A stretch of DNA of 16,798 bases, from assembly GCA_910588625.1 (NCBI GenBank), contig CAJUQN010000061.1, forward strand, positions 1 to 16,798, read 5' to 3'. The notes beneath the pieces were generated by a model. That model searched no databases and was not told where the DNA came from. It saw nothing but the letters and a program-made list of their open reading frames with translations. The position numbers and the translations under genes are program-made. This DNA is from an uncultured Oscillospiraceae bacterium. GTDB lineage: Bacteria; Bacillota; Clostridia; Oscillospirales; Oscillospiraceae. Each line of letters opens with the position of its first letter. Position 1 is the first letter of the stretch. Shown here one piece after another: positions 12,841-16,798 of this stretch.

Positions 12841-15435
12841 GTGGCTGGAGGCCAAAAAAACAGACAGATTAAGCGGCTTTGCACGGGAATGCTGGCCCAC
12901 GTGGACTCGGGGAAAACTACCCTGTCCGAGGCCATGCTCTACCTGTCCGGCGGGGTGCGGAAGCTGGGGCGGGTGGACCATGGCGACGCCTTCCTGGACA
13001 CCGACCAGCAGGAGCGGGAGAGGGGCATCACTATTTTCTCCAAGCAGGCGCGGCTGGCGTGGAGGGGGTGTGAGCTGACCCTTTTGGACACCCCCGGACA
13101 TGTGGACTTTTCCGCCGAGATGGAGCGGGCGCTCCAGGTGCTGGACTATGCGGTGCTGCTCATCAGCGGCGCGGACGGAGTTCAGGGACACACGGAAACG
13201 CTGTGGAGGCTGTTGGAGCGCCACCAGGTACCCACGTTTTTGTTCATCAACAAAATGGACCAACCGGGTACGAACCGTGGCCAGCTTCTGGCCCAGCTCC
13301 GAGAGCGCTTGTCGGACGGTTGCGCCGACTTCTCCGGCGACCGGGACGAGCTGCTGGAGCAGGCCGCCATGTGCGGCGAGGAGTTGATGGAACGCTATCT
13401 GGACACGGGAATGCTGGATGATTCGGATCTGTCCGCCCTGATTGTAGAACGGAAGCTGTTTCCCTGCTTTTTCGGTTCAGCGCTGAAGGTAGAGGGCGTT
13501 GAGGAGCTTTTGGACGGGCTGGACCGCTATACCTTGGAGCCGGATTGGCCGCAGGCGTTTGCCGCCCGTGTGTTTAAGATATCCCGTGACGAAAAAGGGG
13601 AGCGCCTCACGTGGCTGAAGGTGACCGGCGGCGTGTTGAAGGTCCGGGACGTGATAAAGGGGCCGGACTGGGAGGAGAAGGCCACCCAATTGCGCCTGTA
13701 TTCCGGGGCAAAGTTTACCCCGGCGGAGGAGGCCCCGGCGGGGACGGTGTGTGCCGTCACCGGCCTGAGCCAGACCCGCGCCGGTCAGGGCCTGGGGGCC
13801 GAGGAGGACTGGGAAGGCCCCCAGCTGGAGCCCGTCCTGGCCTATCAGGTTGTGCCCCCGGCGGGGGGCGATGTCCACACCCTGCTGAACCAGCTCCGGG
13901 TCTTGGAGGAGGAGGACCCCCAGCTCCAGGTGGAGTGGAACGAGCTTTTGGGGGAAATCTGCGTTCACCTCATGGGCGAGGTGCAGTTGGAGGTGTTGTC
14001 CCGGCTGATGGAGCGCCGTTTTGGGGTGGAGGTGACCTTCGGCCCCGGGCGCATCGTCTACCTGGAGACTATCGCCGCCCCGGCGGAGGGGGTGGGGCAT
14101 TTTGAGCCCTTGCGGCACTACGCAGAGGTCCATCTGCTCCTGGAGCCGTTGGAGCGGGGCGCGGGCCTGGTGCTGGACACCGTCTGCTCGGAAAATGTGC
14201 TGGACCGCAACTGGCAAAGGCTCATTCTCACCCACCTGATGGAAAAGACCCACCTGGGCGTTCTCACGGGCTCGCCCGTCACCGACATGAAAATTACGCT
14301 TTTGACGGGCCGGGCCCACCTCAAGCACACCGAGGGCGGCGATTTCCGGCAGGCCACGTACCGGGCGGTGCGCCAGGGGCTGATGTGTGCCAAGAACGTT
14401 CTGCTGGAGCCCTGGTACTCCTTCCGCCTGGAGATTCCCACCGGGAGCGTGGGCCGGGCTATGACTGACCTCCAGCGCATGGGCGCGGATTTTCAGTCCC
14501 CGGAAAGCGTGGGGGACACGTCCGTCCTTACCGGAGCTGTTCCGGTTTCCGAGGTGGGGGGCTACTGGACCGAGGTAGCGGCCTACACCGGCGGCCGGGG
14601 CCGGTTTTCCTGCGTAGTGGAGGGTTATCGTCCCTGCCACGACGCGGACGAGGTGGTGGTCCAGCGAGGCTACGACCCGGACCGGGATGTGCTCAACCCC
14701 GCCGGGTCGGTGTTCTGCGCCCACGGGGCCGGATTTAACGTTCCCTGGGACGAGGTGCGCGGCCATATGCATCTGGACAGCGGGTGGAGGCCCGAGAGGG
14801 AGCGTCCCGCCCAGCAGGAGGCAGCGGCGGTCCGCCGGCAGTCCATCAGCTACGAGTCCCGGGCGGCGCTGGACAAGGAGCTGGAGGCCATTTTTGAACG
14901 GGCCTATGGTCCGGTGAAGTCCCACGCCTTCCGTTCGGTACAGAAGCCCTCCGCCGCCCCGAAGCCCAAGCCCTGGAAGGGACTCAAAACCCGAGATGGA
15001 GATGATTATCTGCTGGTAGACGGCTACAACATCGTCCACGCCTGGGACGATCTGCGGGCCATCGCCCGGGAGGATTTGGATGGGGCGCGGATGCGGCTCA
15101 TCGACCGCCTGCGCAACTATCAGGGTTGGAAGAAGTGCAGGCTCATCGTGGTGTTCGATGCCTACAAGGTGAAGGGAAACCCCGGTTCGGTGGAGAAGGT
15201 GGGAGACATCTTTGTGGTCTACACCAAGGAGGCGGAGACAGCGGATATGTATATCGAAAAGGCCACCTACGCCCTGGCGAAGGAGCGCCGGGAGCATCGA
15301 GTCCGGGTGGCCACCTCTGACGGCTTGGAACAGATGATTATTTTAGGCCATGGCGCGGTGCGTATGCCCGCCGCTGAGCTGGAATTTGAGGTCAAGCAGG
15401 TGGAGGCGGAGATCCGCCGCATCATCGAAGAATAA
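12841..15435 (+). CDS. TetM/EF-G-like translational GTPase fused to a YacP/Rae1-type NYN nuclease domain
   Basis: The protein has 864 residues in two parts. Residues ~10-645 follow the domain order of ribosomal protection proteins and EF-G. G1 is AHVDSGKTT (19-27), G2 is in QQERERGIT, G3 is DTPGH (83-87), G4 is NKMD (137-140) and G5 is SAL (213-215); domains II-V follow, through a GGRGRFSCVVEGY segment. A charged linker (~650-720) leads to a NYN domain (722-864): LLVDGYN (Asp727), ETAD (Asp802) and TSDGLEQ (Asp827), the acidic set expected for a PIN-like metal-dependent RNase. In Bacillus the stand-alone homologue YacP/Rae1 cleaves mRNA in the ribosomal A site. I infer a ribosome-directed factor, not classical tetracycline resistance. 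GTG 12841 follows a G-rich AGGGGGTGG; GTG 12805 is too near the transcription start. Confidence 0.85.
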   Translation: MAGGQKNRQIKRLCTGMLAHVDSGKTTLSEAMLYLSGGVRKLGRVDHGDAFLDTDQQERERGITIFSKQARLAWRGCELTLLDTPGHVDFSAEMERALQVLDYAVLLISGADGVQGHTETLWRLLERHQVPTFLFINKMDQPGTNRGQLLAQLRERLSDGCADFSGDRDELLEQAAMCGEELMERYLDTGMLDDSDLSALIVERKLFPCFFGSALKVEGVEELLDGLDRYTLEPDWPQAFAARVFKISRDEKGERLTWLKVTGGVLKVRDVIKGPDWEEKATQLRLYSGAKFTPAEEAPAGTVCAVTGLSQTRAGQGLGAEEDWEGPQLEPVLAYQVVPPAGGDVHTLLNQLRVLEEEDPQLQVEWNELLGEICVHLMGEVQLEVLSRLMERRFGVEVTFGPGRIVYLETIAAPAEGVGHFEPLRHYAEVHLLLEPLERGAGLVLDTVCSENVLDRNWQRLILTHLMEKTHLGVLTGSPVTDMKITLLTGRAHLKHTEGGDFRQATYRAVRQGLMCAKNVLLEPWYSFRLEIPTGSVGRAMTDLQRMGADFQSPESVGDTSVLTGAVPVSEVGGYWTEVAAYTGGRGRFSCVVEGYRPCHDADEVVVQRGYDPDRDVLNPAGSVFCAHGAGFNVPWDEVRGHMHLDSGWRPERERPAQQEAAAVRRQSISYESRAALDKELEAIFERAYGPVKSHAFRSVQKPSAAPKPKPWKGLKTRDGDDYLLVDGYNIVHAWDDLRAIAREDLDGARMRLIDRLRNYQGWKKCRLIVVFDAYKVKGNPGSVEKVGDIFVVYTKEAETADMYIEKATYALAKERREHRVRVATSDGLEQMIILGHGAVRMPAAELEFEVKQVEAEIRRIIEE

Positions 15436-15488
15436 AAAAGGCCGCGCTCCAGTGAAGCGAGGTGCCGCAACGAAGTATTCTATGTACG

Positions 15489-15529
15489 GCAGGGCTGTGA
15501 CTGTAAAAGGCCACAGCCCTGCATTTTCA
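15489..15529 (+). terminator. Hairpin downstream of the GTPase-NYN gene
   Basis: GCAGGGCTGTG (15489-15499) pairs with CACAGCCCTGC (15512-15522), followed by ATTTT and soon by GTTTTT. It lies ~54 bases after the stop and is probably the gene's terminator. Confidence 0.6.
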
Positions 15530-15742
15530 GGCCGTTTTTCGTTCTTTACGCCGCTGCCAACGCCGATTTGATATTGTAGCCTGTTCTGCGGGGGAGTAGT
15601 CCGGGCGGTCCAACTGGCTGAGCTGTTGCTCCAGGGCGGCGCGGTCTGCCTTGACCTTAGTGTAGATGCGCTGGAAGTCGGTCTCGTCCAGGACTCCGCC
15701 GAGACAGTTGATCGCATCCGCGGCATTTTTCGGTGAATTGTT
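15527..15742 (-). pseudogene. C-terminal tail resembling a serine recombinase, fragment
   Basis: On the minus strand 71 codons read A-D-A-I-N-C-L-G-G, then VLDETDFQRIYTKVKADRAA, a Gln/Leu-rich heptad part and a basic end RRWQRRKERKTA before the stop at 15529-15527. The E-x-D-F-Q-R-I-Y followed by a coiled coil and a basic tail resembles the C terminus of large serine recombinases. No start or ribosome binding site exists. The frame is the same as that of the permease immediately upstream, separated only by the permease TAG stop at 15745-15743. I read it as the remnant left by a rearrangement between an element and the permease locus. A non-recombinase coiled-coil origin is possible. Confidence 0.5.
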
Positions 15743-16444
15743 CTACACACTTATGGAAAAAATTGTGAATATACTGCCCAAGAAAGCCAATATAATTTTA
15801 GATACAGCAAGCCAACCTGGAATATGAAACGCTGGGTCTAATGTTCCAATGGTCAACGGAAATTGAGAGAAAAAACCACTCAATGAAAAATTGATTGCCG
15901 GGGGCAGGGGTAACATAGTCAATAAAATTACTGCCGCCATAAGAGCGTAGATCAGAGTATGGTTGAAGCAGCTCAACATCATTCCTGCCCCAAGGCAAAA
16001 GACAATGGGAGGGATTAAGGTCAATAGAGCGGGTAAAATCAGTTCCCCATAATCCACCCATCCAAACAGCGACACATAGAATCCAACCGCCAGGGCTGCA
16101 ACACATAGGCAGAGGACAAGGGTCGCTGTCAGCACCGCTCCACACCGCAGGGCCGCATATCGCCGCTGCCTGATTGGGGTGGCTTGGGTCAAGGGCCGGA
16201 GCAAACGCTCCTCCTTGGAGAAGAAGAACGCAAGGAAAAACAATTCTCCCAGACAGATCAGCGGCAGAACTTGGCTGAGATAGTATCCAAAGCTCCATGG
16301 GGAAAAGGGCGCTGTGCGCGCCACGCCCCGGACCACAGAGCCAGTCAGCGTCAGCCAGCCATATCCCAGGGACACCAGCAGAATACCGAAGAACAGCTTG
16401 TTCCACAGCAAGCGCCGCAGCTCATATCGAAATATTTTATTCAA
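15743..16444 (-). CDS. ABC-2-type transporter permease
   Basis: The 233-residue integral membrane protein has about six hydrophobic segments (around residues 17-35, 57-75, 104-128, 136-156, 160-178 and 210-230) and a basic cytoplasmic N terminus (FRYELRRLLWNK), the usual pattern for ABC-2-type permeases. An FSKEERLLRPLTQATPIRQRRY segment after the second helix resembles the coupling region of these proteins. The start is TTG at 16444, overlapping the end of the upstream peptidase-like gene by 8 bases, so translation is probably coupled. The ATPase partner is not in the window and should lie to the right. The protein may be shorter than relatives because a recombinase-like fragment begins straight after the stop. 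The substrate is unknown. Confidence 0.7.
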   Translation of the reverse strand: MNKIFRYELRRLLWNKLFFGILLVSLGYGWLTLTGSVVRGVARTAPFSPWSFGYYLSQVLPLICLGELFFLAFFFSKEERLLRPLTQATPIRQRRYAALRCGAVLTATLVLCLCVAALAVGFYVSLFGWVDYGELILPALLTLIPPIVFCLGAGMMLSCFNHTLIYALMAAVILLTMLPLPPAINFSLSGFFSQFPLTIGTLDPAFHIPGWLAVSKIILAFLGSIFTIFSISV

Positions 16445-16798
16445 GGTTTAAGTCCTCCTCTGTCAGATGGCAGGCATCCAAAAACTCCTGATAGGTCAGA
16501 TAGGGATATTCCGGGTTCAGTTCCCGGCCAAAGAGACCTTTCAAAATCTCGTCCATAGCCTCCTCACCGCCCACCAGTTGTTCAGCCTTTAAGATTTTCA
16601 AGGGCATTTCGTTATATTGCCGCATCCCTCGCAAGTTGTTGGCAATGTCAGCCTGATACTGCTCCGGCAAAGCGGACAGGTACTCCGGGTGGCGGACATA
16701 GAAATCCTTGTAGTAGTCGTCTGCGGCCTCCTGCCAAGCGTCCACTGTCAACGCCGATATGAAATTGTAAGAAAACGCCGAAGAAATTTTGTAGTTTT
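16437..16798 (-). CDS. C-terminal part of a probable M1-type peptidase associated with an ABC-2 permease (partial)
   Basis: The frame is open from the right edge to the stop at 16439-16437, about 120 residues. It contains YYKDFYVRHPEYLSALPE, then YNEMPLKILKAEQLVGGEEA, MDEILKGLF and a final YLTYQEFLDACHLTEEDL. The arrangement of a Y-x-E-x-P segment, GGEE, a short helix and T-x-Q-E-F-L resembles the end of the peptidase domain in M1-type aminopeptidases found beside ABC-2 permeases in Clostridia. The HExxH zinc site would be off the right edge, so the family call is tentative. An internal TTG at 16751 is not a likely start because the frame continues upstream. It overlaps the permease start by 8 bases in the same operon. 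Confidence 0.5.
   Translation of the reverse strand, partial: NYKISSAFSYNFISALTVDAWQEAADDYYKDFYVRHPEYLSALPEQYQADIANNLRGMRQYNEMPLKILKAEQLVGGEEAMDEILKGLFGRELNPEYPYLTYQEFLDACHLTEEDLNLE

Noticed and set aside
13477..15297. 606-codon open frame antisense to the GTPase-NYN gene
   Set aside because: Antisense of a strongly supported gene; its composition is typical of GC-skewed shadow frames and no domain is recognisable.
1..16798. tRNA or rRNA genes, CRISPR arrays, insertion-sequence ends
   Set aside because: I saw no clover-leaf tRNA, conserved rRNA segment, regularly spaced direct repeats or transposase gene in the window.

Overview
The window looks like chromosome of a GC-rich, spore-forming gut Firmicute, probably Oscillospiraceae (Flavonifractor/Lawsonibacter/Oscillibacter-like). 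This is inferred from strong AGGAGG-type ribosome binding sites, a spoVT-derived coding segment, a SpoIIQ-like M23 protein with a sigma-F/G-like promoter, and integrative-element genes typical of gut Clostridia. The genus is not proven.

Bases 1 to about 6100 are the right-hand part of an integrated mobile element. It holds a SLOG-family gene that has lost its first codons, a gene-free stretch of inverted repeats resembling an origin of transfer, a divergent pair (membrane-anchored alpha/beta hydrolase and TetR-type regulator), the facing remains of a LysR regulator and a flavodoxin-like reductase whose 5' halves are missing, about 0.6 kb of decayed sequence, a small element-associated protein, and a large serine recombinase. 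The recombinase reads in frame into the last ~147 codons of spoVT. The element therefore appears to sit inside spoVT, with the 5' end of that gene expected to the left of base 1.

Bases 6540-15440 look like ordinary chromosome: a compact GH2 glycosidase, a ferritin, a convergent M23 (SpoIIQ-like) gene, recG, an unrecognised 116-residue protein, and a TetM/EF-G-like translational GTPase fused to a C-terminal YacP/Rae1-type NYN nuclease domain. Most units have a recognisable promoter and a hairpin terminator.

Bases 15527-16798, read on the minus strand, are a second accessory patch: the C-terminal end of a probable M1-type peptidase entering from the right edge, an overlapping ABC-2-type permease, and a coiled-coil tail resembling a serine-recombinase C terminus, lying in the permease frame just after its stop.

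The two most notable objects are the recombinase-SpoVT chimera (a candidate skin-like element interrupting a sporulation gene) and the GTPase-NYN fusion, which joins a ribosome-binding GTPase to a predicted ribosome A-site mRNA nuclease.
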